IMG/VR virus record: IMGVR_UViG_3300036768_000484
Coordinates: 1-34,380 of that record
Reading direction: 5' to 3' (one strand)
Origin: a virus
Length of the DNA stretch: 34,380 bases
The position numbers and the translations under genes are program-made. Below the pieces are notes generated by a model. The model did not search any database. It was given only the letters and a program-made list of their open reading frames with translations, and was not told the DNA's origin. Shown one piece after another: positions 21,674 to 29,143 of this stretch (positions within the stretch are counted from its first letter, which is position 1; each line of letters opens with the position of its first letter).

Positions 21674-22939
21674 TCAGTAGCTTGCCCACTTGTCTACCGT
21701 AGCATCCTCAGGCGCTTGGTCATACCGGCCAGACCATTTGCGCGCGCCGACTGGCTCGTAGGCGTATCCTACAACAGCAGATGACATACCAGCAAACGCG
21801 TAGGCCAGCGCATCGACGCCGTCATCATGCTCGCCTTCCGGGAACGCAAGCAGCTCGTCACGGAACCAGGCTGGCACTCCTGCCGGATCGTGGCGGATCA
21901 TGCGCTGCTCGTAGCGCGTGAGTACCGGAAGAAAGCGCGTCAGCTTGTCTTTGTCGGGACGTATGCCGCGCACCGGAAGTGGTGTGGTGCGCGTCAGCTC
22001 CTGCACCACGGCGGCTTGGTACTGAGTCTGCTCGATGGCGATCAGGATAGGGTTATGCCTCGCAGCAGCGGCCTTGATCCGCTGTAGCACGTCGTGAAAA
22101 CCGCACCGATGCCTCTCTGCCTCCTTGACGTAGAGGATACCGGTATCCTGGTCGCGCGCCAGTGCCACGATGGCGGTGTAGTCCGCACCATCTCGCTCGC
22201 TGATGGCAAGGTCGACGCCGAGCACGACTGGAAATCCGGGCGGGCAAGGCGCGTCTACCAGCATTTCCGTCTTCACCAGCCCACCGCCGAAGGTCACGAA
22301 CTCGGCCAAATACTCTTGCCGGAACACCAGATCGGGAAGCTCTCGGCGCTTCCGTTCGATCTCCGCCTGGTCGATATGCGGATTGACGCTAGTCGGCATG
22401 CGGAAGCTCTTCCAGTCCGGATATTCCGGGTCGCCATCACGGCGGAAAAGCTCGTAGAAGTAGTTTAGCCCTTTCGGCGTGCTGATGAACCACGCCTCGC
22501 CTCTGTAGTCCGTCAGCGTCGGGCTGATCGCCTGCTCCCAGGCGTCTTTCAGGTATCGAGCATGCGCGGCCTCGTCTATCACTAGGCGGGCATACTTGCG
22601 ACCACGTCCGGCGTCCTTGTCCTCAAGCGTCCAGAAGTCAATCACGCCGCCGGTGATGAGTTCGATGCGCATTTCCGTCCGGTTGGCTTTGCGCGCAACC
22701 GGCCTTAGCGTGCGCTCCATGTCCTCCCAAACGTCGAGCAGCAGCTTGTAGGTCGGCGAGAAGAAGGCGACTGGCTTGCCGTCAATCGCGCCTCCGTCCA
22801 TCAGCGCCAGCCACTCGATGGCGAGCAGCGTCTTGCCGAAACGCCGTCCGGCGCTGATGACCTTGTAGCGCGCCTTGCTCTCAAGGATGCGGAGCTGGCC
22901 GGGGTGCAGGTCGATTGGTGGGATGCGGATGCGGGTCAT
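21674..22939 (-). CDS. Terminase large subunit
   Basis: A 421-residue packaging motor. The ATPase has Walker A SAGRRFGKT (29-37), Walker B LVIDEA (119-124) and the coupling motif STPKG (153-157). The RNase H-like nuclease has D243 in GVDLAISERDGAD, E303 in IAIEQTQ, and the closing HDDGVDALAYA (371-381). All key acidic residues are present. The protein is related to Mu gp28-type and terminase_6 families. Its ATG overlaps the stop of the methyltransferase gene (22939-22936). Confidence 0.95.
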   Translation of the reverse strand: MTRIRIPPIDLHPGQLRILESKARYKVISAGRRFGKTLLAIEWLALMDGGAIDGKPVAFFSPTYKLLLDVWEDMERTLRPVARKANRTEMRIELITGGVIDFWTLEDKDAGRGRKYARLVIDEAAHARYLKDAWEQAISPTLTDYRGEAWFISTPKGLNYFYELFRRDGDPEYPDWKSFRMPTSVNPHIDQAEIERKRRELPDLVFRQEYLAEFVTFGGGLVKTEMLVDAPCPPGFPVVLGVDLAISERDGADYTAIVALARDQDTGILYVKEAERHRCGFHDVLQRIKAAAARHNPILIAIEQTQYQAAVVQELTRTTPLPVRGIRPDKDKLTRFLPVLTRYEQRMIRHDPAGVPAWFRDELLAFPEGEHDDGVDALAYAFAGMSSAVVGYAYEPVGARKWSGRYDQAPEDATVDKWASY

Positions 22940-24210
22940 TCTGCAGGGAACGGTTCTCCAGTTGCCTCAAGGATCGCTCGCTTGCCGGTGAATTGCTGCC
23001 AGCGGCGGACGGCAACATCGACGTATTGCGGCGACAGTTCCATCGCATAGCAGCGGCGGCCTGTTTGTTCGGCGGCGATGATTTGTGAACCGCTTCCAGA
23101 GAACGGCTCGTATATTATCTCGCCTGGCTTGGTGTGGTTATATATCGGCGGCAGCCATAGTGCTACCGGCTTTTGCGTTGGGTGCTCTGTGCCTTTGTCT
23201 CTCCCAATCTCCCACACGCTTGATTGATTCTTGTCCCCATACCACGGCGGCGGGTTGCCTTTGCGCCAGCCGTAAAAACACGGCTCGTGCCGCCAGTGAT
23301 ACATGCCGGATCGCGTCAAAACGAAAGAAGGCTTAACCCATATGATTTGCCGATGCAGCAGCACATCAGCAGCAGCAGCAGCAGCAGCGAAAAAGCCTTG
23401 CGTCAAATACGCGTGCCATAGATACCACGCCGCGTTTTCAACAAGCGCGATGCTTGCCGCATGTTTGAATGCCGCCTCTAAGAACTCCTGCAACTTCTCA
23501 TCCTGCAGGTCGTCGTTCTTTATGTGCTCCCACCTGCTTTCCATGTCCGAGAAGCCAGAATCTGGAATCCCGTTTTTTGTGGCGACGTGCGAAACACCAT
23601 ACGGCGGGTCTGTTTGCATCAGCACAGCCTTCTGTCCAGCCATCAGATTCTCTACATGTTCGGCAACCGTGCTGTCCCCGCACATCAAGCGATGGTCGCC
23701 AAGTAGCCAGATGTCTCCAGGCTTTGTTATTGCCTCTGGCTTTGTCTCTGGCACATCGTCTGGATCGGTCAGGCCATCAGTGACTTGATCGGAATCAACA
23801 TCGATCAGCGCAGAAAGTTCGTCAAAGTCGAAGCCGGTAAGCTCTAGATCAAAGCCAACATCGGAAAGCTCTTTAAGCTCAACCGCCAGCAGTTCATCAT
23901 CCCACCCAGCATTCAACGCCAGCTTGTTATCGGCGATGATGTAGGCGCGCCGCTGCGTTTCGGTCAGGTGTTCCATGCGAATGCAGGGAACCTCTTGCAT
24001 CCCAAGCTTGCGCGCCGCCAGCACGCGGCCATGTCCGGCTATGATGTTGCCGTTGCCGTCGATCAGCACCGGATTCGTGAAGCCAAACTCGCGGATGCTG
24101 GCCGCGATCTGCGCCACCTGCGCGTCCGAGTGCGTGCGCGGGTTGCGTGAGTAAGGGATCAGCTTATCGATTGGCCAGTGCTCTATCTTGTCTGCGACCC
24201 ACGAAGTCAT
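22936..24210 (-). CDS. ParB-like domain fused to DNA methyltransferase (first of two)
   Basis: A 424-residue protein. Residues 10-110 are a ParB/sulfiredoxin-like domain (IPYSRNPRTHSDAQV and GNIIAGHGRVLAA). Residues 165-410 are a DNA amino-methyltransferase with the catalytic DPPYG (201-205) before the SAM-binding EPFSGSG (368-374), the beta-class order that modifies adenine N6 or cytosine N4. An alanine run (around residue 277) is encoded by a CAG/CTG tract. No partner nuclease is adjacent; the gene sits between small and large terminase genes, so modification may protect DNA from restriction or mark it for packaging. Both junctions are ATGA overlaps. Confidence 0.9.
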   Translation of the reverse strand: MTSWVADKIEHWPIDKLIPYSRNPRTHSDAQVAQIAASIREFGFTNPVLIDGNGNIIAGHGRVLAARKLGMQEVPCIRMEHLTETQRRAYIIADNKLALNAGWDDELLAVELKELSDVGFDLELTGFDFDELSALIDVDSDQVTDGLTDPDDVPETKPEAITKPGDIWLLGDHRLMCGDSTVAEHVENLMAGQKAVLMQTDPPYGVSHVATKNGIPDSGFSDMESRWEHIKNDDLQDEKLQEFLEAAFKHAASIALVENAAWYLWHAYLTQGFFAAAAAAADVLLHRQIIWVKPSFVLTRSGMYHWRHEPCFYGWRKGNPPPWYGDKNQSSVWEIGRDKGTEHPTQKPVALWLPPIYNHTKPGEIIYEPFSGSGSQIIAAEQTGRRCYAMELSPQYVDVAVRRWQQFTGKRAILEATGEPFPAE

Positions 24211-24710
24211 TTGCCGTAGCTCCTTTCAATCACAATCTCATTCTTCGGCGTCGCGTCTTCAAGCCCCCAATTGATCCGCTCCAGACGCTGGATAATGGCC
24301 AGCGCCTCCGCCGCGATCTTGGCAGCCTTGAGGTCTTCGAAAGCCAGAGCCTTTTCTTCCTTGGTGATAGCTGCCTTGTGCGCCTTGAGGCCGGAGTAAA
24401 GGCGTTCTCTGGCTGCGTTGGTCTCCTCCTGGTGCCGTCTGACGATCTCAGCCGCACGGTCTGTTGCAGCCTCGATAGAAGCGGCGCGCTTTTTTAAGTT
24501 ACCACTGGTAACTACACCGGTAACCTTTTCGGTAACTTTGCGACGAATAATCTCAGCAACGTCTTCGCCGTTGCTCCACCCCTCGATTTTGGCGCGCTTG
24601 ATAATAGCTGTTTTGCTAACGCCAAAACGTCTAGCTAGCTCGTCAAAGGTTTCTCCAGCCTCCCGCTGGGCGCGGATGTCTTCCCACGTCTCTTTGCTAA
24701 GTCTTGGCAT
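24207..24710 (-). CDS. Probable terminase small subunit with N-terminal helix-turn-helix
   Basis: A 167-residue protein. Residues 5-45 form a helix-turn-helix (EAGETFDELARRFGVSKTAI), and the rest is a long charged helical region that would oligomerise. Small terminases bind the packaging start site through such a domain. The gene lies just ahead of the ParB-methyltransferase and large terminase, as in related phages. It has no Shine-Dalgarno, and an extended -10-like sequence lies just upstream. A transcription regulator is the alternative. Confidence 0.7.
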   Translation of the reverse strand: MPRLSKETWEDIRAQREAGETFDELARRFGVSKTAIIKRAKIEGWSNGEDVAEIIRRKVTEKVTGVVTSGNLKKRAASIEAATDRAAEIVRRHQEETNAARERLYSGLKAHKAAITKEEKALAFEDLKAAKIAAEALAIIQRLERINWGLEDATPKNEIVIERSYGK

Positions 24711-24719
24711 GCCGACAAT

Positions 24720-24728
24720 TGTATACCA
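24720..24728 (-). promoter_or_regulatory. Candidate extended -10 promoter before packaging genes
   Basis: On the minus strand the gap between rusA and the small terminase gene reads TGGTATACAAT; TG followed after one base by TATACA (24725-24720) is an extended -10 element. No good -35 is visible. Transcription from it would start only a few bases before the ATG at 24710. Confidence 0.35.
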
Positions 24729-24735
24729 ATACCTG

Positions 24736-25149
24736 CTAGATAGCCTTGCCGTCCACGTCTATCACAACATCGACGCGCCCGCCTTTCACGACCTCCGGAA
24801 TCATCTCGATGGAGAGCCGGAAGCGCGAATCATCGACGCCAAGCGCGTCTGCGATGCCGTCTAGCCCGGACTTGAGAGACGCGACTATGTTGTCCCAGTC
24901 GCGCCTGCGCTTGTCCGGGGGGTAGACACGCAGCATGACGCGCAGCGGCGCGCCTTCTGGCAGCACCTTCGCAAAATCGCGCGCGCCAGATGCAAGCGCC
25001 AGGATGCGCGCACCGGCGCGATACTTCGACCGCGCGCGGTGCACAGTGGCCCAGTGAGCCCGGGCGTTTGGACTAGCTGCCCGGGGTGGCCACGGGAGCG
25101 AGACAGTCAAAAAACTCAAGTCATTTAGTTTCTCTTGCTTGCTGATCAT
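24736..25149 (-). CDS. rusA: RusA-like Holliday junction resolvase
   Basis: A 137-residue endodeoxyribonuclease of the RusA family, which cuts four-way DNA junctions made by recombination or replication. The N-terminal strand VSLPWPPRAASPNARAHW and the conserved acidic motif PPDKRRRDWDNIVASLKSG (two Asp in DWDN) are both present. I prefer the ATG at 25149 because it overlaps the preceding stop as ATGA; a GTG at 25218 would add 23 residues that do not look conserved. It probably resolves concatemer branches before packaging. Confidence 0.87.
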   Translation of the reverse strand: MISKQEKLNDLSFLTVSLPWPPRAASPNARAHWATVHRARSKYRAGARILALASGARDFAKVLPEGAPLRVMLRVYPPDKRRRDWDNIVASLKSGLDGIADALGVDDSRFRLSIEMIPEVVKGGRVDVVIDVDGKAI

Positions 25150-25508
25150 GGTTGATAAAGCTTGAATTGCAACAGTTTTATTAAATCCTCCCTGGTCGCA
25201 GGTTTTTTGTTGATCCACATCCTCCCGTCGTCAGGATTTGTGTTCTCAAACTGCACCAGGTAGATGCCTCTATACTTCGGATCATGTTTTGCGGCCTTGT
25301 GAACCGTTCTGAAAACCTCCCTCTGCCACCCCGGGCAATCATTGCCATTCCTCTTCTCCTCTATGATCATCCATTCGCCTGTCTTGTAGTTCATCCAGAT
25401 ATAGTCGATGTTCGTGGCGATATATCCAAGCTTGCTGTCGATTTCCTCCTGATCACGAAGCCACAAACCAAATTGCGTGGAATGGCTATCCCTTCTTCTC
25501 GCAGTCAT
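25146..25508 (-). CDS. PD-(D/E)XK-like nuclease
   Basis: A 120-residue protein. The central core NIDYIWMNYKTGEWMIIEEKR has an Asp (D35) followed 15 residues later by E-x-K (E50 to K52), the layout of PD-(D/E)XK nucleases. The fold class is inferred from this motif. It overlaps the end of the 388-residue ParB-methyltransferase by 23 bases and is coupled to rusA by ATGA. It could be a resolvase-type enzyme or the cutting partner of the methyltransferase; nothing here decides. No Shine-Dalgarno is visible. Confidence 0.6.
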   Translation of the reverse strand: MTARRRDSHSTQFGLWLRDQEEIDSKLGYIATNIDYIWMNYKTGEWMIIEEKRNGNDCPGWQREVFRTVHKAAKHDPKYRGIYLVQFENTNPDDGRMWINKKPATREDLIKLLQFKLYQP

Positions 25509-26652
25509 TTAGAACCGCCATTGCTATTTTTGCTATCTTTTCGTCAATCTCCACGCCGTCGAATAAGCATCCGTGCCTCAACGCTGCCACACCAGTCGCA
25601 GCCGCTCCGCAAAACGGATCGAGTATGTATTGCCCGGGCTGGCAAATCTTCGAAATGATGTCGTACATGCCGCCAACTGATTGCCCCCAGTCGTGAAACC
25701 GCTTGTCACGCTCGCTGCTGGTGAAAACATCGCCAAAGATTTTTCCGTTATATTTGCAGCCTCGCTTAGTGAACATCAGGAGAGGCTTCCACGTGGTGTT
25801 GACTTGCACCTGCCGCAGCGGTGTCGGCTGCCCGGGCGTCAAGTAGCACGCCGTCCAGTAGTAGTCCAGGTGCTTCGTCATCATCGCCATGATCTCGTCG
25901 AGATAGCTCTGCCCACTCATGGCGATCAGCAAGCCGTCATCCTTGAGCCACTCGCTTGCTCGCTCAGCCAAGGCCTCCCACAAAGGCAGGTATTCGCGAG
26001 GATAAGGCGGATCGGTTATGATAAAATCGTACTGTCGAGGAGCTTTCCAAGTCCTCATATCGGCGTGCCAGATTCTCCAGCGATCGGATGGCTTGACCTT
26101 CTCTGCATCTCTCGCCATCTCCTCGCGCTGCTTCTCCCTCCTCATCTGGCGCGCCTTCTTCTCTGCCTCGTGAGCGGTCATCTCGCCTCGCTCTATCTTG
26201 CTTATCAGTTCAGGCGCTTCGCGCTCTACGGCTTTGACTGTAGCCACCAGGCGCGGGGAGACGTTAAGAAGTTCGGCGGCGTCTTCTTGGCTAATCTTTG
26301 GTGTCTGCAAATTTGCAGACACCACTTGCTGATACTGATTTCCGTGAAAGTCTCCAAGCTTCATATTCGCCAACCTCGCCGCAATCACAGCACGCTGGCT
26401 CTCATTCAGGTGCCGGCGGTTAAGGTTAAGAGAGATGACAAAACCAACAGGATCATCGCCGGTATACTCACGGTAACGCGGCTCAATCCCGGTAGCTAAG
26501 CAAGCGCGATAACGGTTCCTGCCGTCTAAGATTTTTCCCTCGTAAGTCCAGATTGGCTCGATCAAGCCGTTGGCGGATATGTCTTTGCATAGGTTCTCAA
26601 ACTCTTTTCCTTCCAGCAACGGGAAGGCTTCTGCAAAGTGGTGGAACTCCAT
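25486..26652 (-). CDS. ParB-like / helix-turn-helix protein fused to DNA methyltransferase (second)
   Basis: A 388-residue protein. Residues 15-70 are ParB-like (GKILDGRNRYRACLATGI), residues 118-145 a helix-turn-helix (SQEDAAELLNVSPRLVATV), and 160-190 a charged linker. The methyltransferase follows, with DPPYP (214-218) before the SAM motif DPFCGAAATG (345-354). It is clearly different from the 424-residue enzyme: the linker has a DNA-binding helix pair and the catalytic segments do not align closely. A GGAGGG site precedes the ATG. It sits among replication and recombination genes, so it may methylate DNA early. Confidence 0.87.
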   Translation of the reverse strand: MEFHHFAEAFPLLEGKEFENLCKDISANGLIEPIWTYEGKILDGRNRYRACLATGIEPRYREYTGDDPVGFVISLNLNRRHLNESQRAVIAARLANMKLGDFHGNQYQQVVSANLQTPKISQEDAAELLNVSPRLVATVKAVEREAPELISKIERGEMTAHEAEKKARQMRREKQREEMARDAEKVKPSDRWRIWHADMRTWKAPRQYDFIITDPPYPREYLPLWEALAERASEWLKDDGLLIAMSGQSYLDEIMAMMTKHLDYYWTACYLTPGQPTPLRQVQVNTTWKPLLMFTKRGCKYNGKIFGDVFTSSERDKRFHDWGQSVGGMYDIISKICQPGQYILDPFCGAAATGVAALRHGCLFDGVEIDEKIAKIAMAVLNDCEKKG

Positions 26653-26663
26653 AAACCCTCCGT

Positions 26664-27302
26664 TCAGTTAGCTCTTCTAGTTAGCACCGATTTGATCTCT
26701 TCAATATACTTGCGCACCTCCTCCCGCGTCGCTATCCCCTTCCCGGGCGCTGGAATCGCTTTTAGCCGCTTCGGCACCTCGGCCGGAAGCCTTCCGGTGC
26801 GTACTCCTTCTATCGCCTCGTCCAGCGCTGCCTTCCAGCGACCCTCTAGCGACTGGTACGAATAGGCAAAAAGGTCTGATCCTAGCTTCGCAGCAGCCCA
26901 ATAGATCGCCGGGGAACTCCATTTGTCTTCTCCGGCCTCGCGTTTGCGCATTTGCTCGACCGCTTCGAAAAATGCGCGCTCGTAGTCGATAGGAGGACGG
27001 CAGGCCTTCAGGAACTCGGCGAAAGATGGCGGCCAGTCGAACATCCTTCGGCACGCTGCAAGTCCGCGCTTGATCTCTTCCAACGTGACACCTTCCTCGG
27101 CGAATCCTTCAGCCCATGCGACGCGCCAGTTATCGATCGCCTGCTGGTTTGGAAAAGCCGAGCGCCAGCGGTGCGGATATAGACCGTCGAGGCGGTTGAA
27201 AAGGTGATCAATCAGCGCGACGCCGTCTAACTTTGGGTGCGGTTCAAGCCATGCGCTTAGGTGCGATAGGCGTGATGTCGATGATGTCGTGGTCATAGTC
27301 AT
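26664..27302 (-). CDS. Replication protein P-like helicase loader
   Basis: A 212-residue protein with the lambda P-family core FPNQQAIDNWRVAWAEGF, then ACRRMFDWPPSFAEFLKACR. Proteins of this family bring the host DnaB helicase to the phage origin. It directly follows the O-like initiator, overlapping it by 59 bases, as O and P are adjacent in lambdoid phages. AGGAGG stands 4 bases before the ATG at 27302; a second ATG at 27296 has more usual spacing. No helicase gene is present, consistent with use of the host enzyme. Confidence 0.82.
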   Translation of the reverse strand: MTMTTTSSTSRLSHLSAWLEPHPKLDGVALIDHLFNRLDGLYPHRWRSAFPNQQAIDNWRVAWAEGFAEEGVTLEEIKRGLAACRRMFDWPPSFAEFLKACRPPIDYERAFFEAVEQMRKREAGEDKWSSPAIYWAAAKLGSDLFAYSYQSLEGRWKAALDEAIEGVRTGRLPAEVPKRLKAIPAPGKGIATREEVRKYIEEIKSVLTRRAN

Positions 27303-28077
27303 GATTCCTCCTTTGCGTGCTAATGCGGTTTCTGTTGACGTATGCGACCGGATCGAACTTCTCTGCTTTACTCGACCTGCTGTTCAGATACCACTCCGCC
27401 TTGAAGCCTTGCCAGCCTGAGAGACAGCAGTGCTCTATAGCTTCCTGCAAGCTAATGCCTGCTTTACTCGCCTCTCTTCGCATTGTGTCTAGGACTGTCT
27501 GCGTGACTGGCCCTGCCCGCTTTGCTTTGCGGACTTCGAGCCAGTCCGAGAAGGTTTGTTGTGAGACATCAGGAGGACAAGGAAGACTTTTCTGTTTTGA
27601 AGAGCGCGCGCTTTGCGTGCGCGTATTCTTATTAATATCAGTACTTGTTTGATACTCAGTACTTACTATATATTCAGTACTTGTTAGTGTCGGATTTGCC
27701 GCATCCGGTTCAGCCGTATGCGGTTCTGCCGTATGCGGTTCTGCCGCATACGGTTCGGCTGTATGCTGTTCTGGCGTTTCAGACACTATGTAGTTGACGC
27801 TGGAGACCCTTCCATCCTTGCCTCTGACCTGCTCTCTACGCACATATCCGGCCTTGATTAGCTCGTCGATAAGTGCGTAAGTTGCATCCCTGCCGGTCGG
27901 CTTTCCACTGTTTGCCACCTCGTTGACCAAGGCAGCTACCGACACTTTCCAGTTGTCTGGTTTGCCTAGAAGGTATATGAGCAGCCCGCGCGCTGCCCAT
28001 GAGAGACGCTTATCCTCGCTGATGCGCTTGTCGAGGATGTAAAAATTGCTATCAGGTCTAGGCGCTCTGATGATCAT
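27244..28077 (-). CDS. O-like replication initiator with N-terminal winged helix
   Basis: A 277-residue protein. Residues 1-95 form a winged-helix domain (LSWAARGLLIYLLGKPDNWKV and DATYALIDELIKAGYVRRE) found in phage replication initiators and some plasmid proteins. Residues about 103-150 are a repetitive linker, and the C-terminal helical part (DWLEVRKAKRAGPVTQTVL) resembles domains in O-like proteins. The start at 28077 has GGAGGAGG just upstream and overlaps the DUF1376 stop as ATGA. Followed by the P-like loader. The origin could lie in the repetitive segment at 27638-27772, as lambda's lies in O. Confidence 0.75.
   Translation of the reverse strand: MIIRAPRPDSNFYILDKRISEDKRLSWAARGLLIYLLGKPDNWKVSVAALVNEVANSGKPTGRDATYALIDELIKAGYVRREQVRGKDGRVSSVNYIVSETPEQHTAEPYAAEPHTAEPHTAEPDAANPTLTSTEYIVSTEYQTSTDINKNTRTQSARSSKQKSLPCPPDVSQQTFSDWLEVRKAKRAGPVTQTVLDTMRREASKAGISLQEAIEHCCLSGWQGFKAEWYLNSRSSKAEKFDPVAYVNRNRISTQRRNHDYDHDIIDITPIAPKRMA
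27638..27691. repeat. Three 18-bp repeats inside the initiator gene
   Basis: The sequence TCAGTACTT occurs at 27638, 27656 and 27674, exactly 18 bases apart, with AT-rich DNA between. In the coded protein this gives TSTEY, VSTEY and TSTDI. The AT-rich, iterated layout could be an origin component or only a variable linker. Confidence 0.8.
27698..27772. repeat. Five 15-bp tandem repeats inside the initiator gene
   Basis: Five consecutive 15-bp units of the form GCCGTATGCGGTTCT fill this stretch; units two and three are identical and the others differ at a few bases. They encode five-residue units such as HTAEP and YAAEP. They lie 6 bases from the AT-rich 18-bp repeats, similar in outline to an iteron cluster next to an AT-rich region. 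Confidence 0.9.
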
Positions 28078-28514
28078 TTCTCCTCCTCCTTGTGATCGAT
28101 ATGCCAATGATTATTCGCTGAGCGTTCGTTCAGCGTTCGCCCTGCGCGCCTTGACAGACGCTTCAGCGGACGGCGGGCCTTGGCCTGCTTGTCACGCATG
28201 CGCTCTATCTCTGCGTCGCACCGTGAATTCCGCCAGCCTTCTGGCGTGAGAAAGAATAACTCTCGCAGAACCGATTCGACGCACTCGACGTGCTGACTCA
28301 TCCTCACGAGACGAGCGGCCTCATGCACGTCGGCCGGTATTGGCGACTCGCGCAGGTAGTAGAGGTCAAGCAGCCTTCTAAAGGCTGCATCCTCTTCCCA
28401 GCTTAAGTGCCTGGTAGCGCTGATGTAGTCACCAATGTGAAAGGGATAGTAGTTCATCGTTTTCTCCCATCTTCGTTGAATGTTAGTTGAGCGTTCGTTC
28501 AGCTTTATGTTCAT
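28074..28514 (-). CDS. DUF1376 family protein (phage replication-associated)
   Basis: The conserved domain starts with MNYYPFHIGDYISATRHLSW and DAAFRRLLDLYYL, the hallmark of DUF1376, a family found beside phage replication genes. Two starts are credible. The ATG at 28514 overlaps the upstream stop as ATGA and has AGGAGG before it, giving 146 residues; the ATG at 28457 has GGGAG and matches the family N-terminus, giving 127. The extra N-terminal piece contains LNERSTN, and LNERSAN recurs near the C-terminus; both are encoded by a repeated 16-bp dyad. The end is ATGA-coupled to the initiator gene. Confidence 0.75.
   Translation of the reverse strand: MNIKLNERSTNIQRRWEKTMNYYPFHIGDYISATRHLSWEEDAAFRRLLDLYYLRESPIPADVHEAARLVRMSQHVECVESVLRELFFLTPEGWRNSRCDAEIERMRDKQAKARRPLKRLSRRAGRTLNERSANNHWHIDHKEEEK
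28118..28133. repeat. 16-bp imperfect dyad, copy 1
   Basis: CTGAGCGTTCGTTCAG is nearly palindromic (outer CTGA/TCAG and inner CG/CG pairs match). A copy differing at one base occurs at 28487-28502. It could be a regulator-binding site or part of a duplicated coding segment. Confidence 0.6.
28487..28502. repeat. 16-bp imperfect dyad, copy 2
   Basis: TTGAGCGTTCGTTCAG, one base different from 28118-28133 and 369 bases away, between the two candidate start codons of the DUF1376 gene. The dyad form and the position make an operator possible. Confidence 0.6.
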
Positions 28515-28945
28515 TGCCTCCTCCTGTAAGCGCCGCGCTGCTCAAGAACCCTCATGAATGCCTCTATTAACGCGCCTCCATTCCCGTCCCCCCAATGCCA
28601 AATCGGGCGTGCATCATCGACGGCCTTTTCAATTGCCTTAATGAAGGCCGGCATAGCCTCTTGCTCGCTGGCTATTTCGCGTTCCAATCGTGCATCGTAG
28701 TCGTCGATCATGCCCACCTCCTCACCGCCCAGCTTCTGGCGCATATATTCCCAGTTAATGTCAGGCCGTAGCTCTTCGCACGGCACTCCTGTCGCCGCCT
28801 CTATCTTTAGGCAAAACTTGACCGGCACGCGCCCTCTGTTTGTCCAGTTCCATATCCGCTGGGGGGTGCATCCTATAAGTAACCCAAGCTTCCTCTGGCT
28901 ACCAGCTGCCTTGATGGCCCGTCGTACGGCATCTGTAGGTTGCAT
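28511..28945 (-). CDS. Cro/YdaS-type DNA-binding regulator
   Basis: A 144-residue protein. Residues 5-60 are a Cro-like helix-turn-helix of the YdaS type (AAGSQRKLGLLIGCTPQRIWNW, then VPVKFCLKIEAATGVP). The rest is helical and acidic. It is the first gene of the leftward operon and lies beside the two divergent promoters, where a Cro or repressor gene is expected. AGGAGG precedes the ATG. It lacks the cleavable peptidase domain of lambda CI. The C-terminal RRRQ is encoded by the run of AGG that also serves as ribosome site for the next gene. Confidence 0.8.
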   Translation of the reverse strand: MQPTDAVRRAIKAAGSQRKLGLLIGCTPQRIWNWTNRGRVPVKFCLKIEAATGVPCEELRPDINWEYMRQKLGGEEVGMIDDYDARLEREIASEQEAMPAFIKAIEKAVDDARPIWHWGDGNGGALIEAFMRVLEQRGAYRRRQ

Positions 28946-28976
28946 ACTCGCCTCCTATAATTGCAAAGACCTTATA

Positions 28977-29004
28977 AACATACTGTTTTATTTCAAAATG
29001 TCAA
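28977..29004 (-). promoter_or_regulatory. Leftward early promoter
   Basis: On the minus strand TTGACA (29004-28999), then 16 bases, then TATGTT (28982-28977). It drives the regulator gene starting at 28945, with an expected leader of about 25 bases containing AGGAGG. It faces away from the rightward promoter; the -35 boxes are 48 bases apart. Confidence 0.7.
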
Positions 29005-29052
29005 TTCGCTTCCACTTGTTGTAAAGCGCTTAAGAATTAATAAAAAAAAAGT

Positions 29053-29081
29053 TTGACATGCTGAAAAGAATGCATTATATT
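29053..29081 (+). promoter_or_regulatory. Rightward early promoter (strong sigma70 type)
   Basis: A perfect TTGACA (29053-29058), exactly 17 bases, then TATATT (29076-29081), preceded by a nine-A tract at 29042-29050 that could act as an UP element. It should drive the recombination operon. An 8-bp palindrome AAGCGCTT lies at about 29023-29030 between the two promoters and is a candidate operator. Confidence 0.85.
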
Positions 29082-29143
29082 TATCTCCGACAGCATGGTG
29101 CTGCGACCCGCGCCCCGGGGAGTCAGGGGCTGGAGGAAAAAAG

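Noticed and set aside
23353-23389. CAG-type trinucleotide tract
   Set aside because: It encodes an in-frame alanine run inside a methyltransferase; alanine-rich sequence at this place is, to my knowledge, common in the family, so phase variation is not needed.
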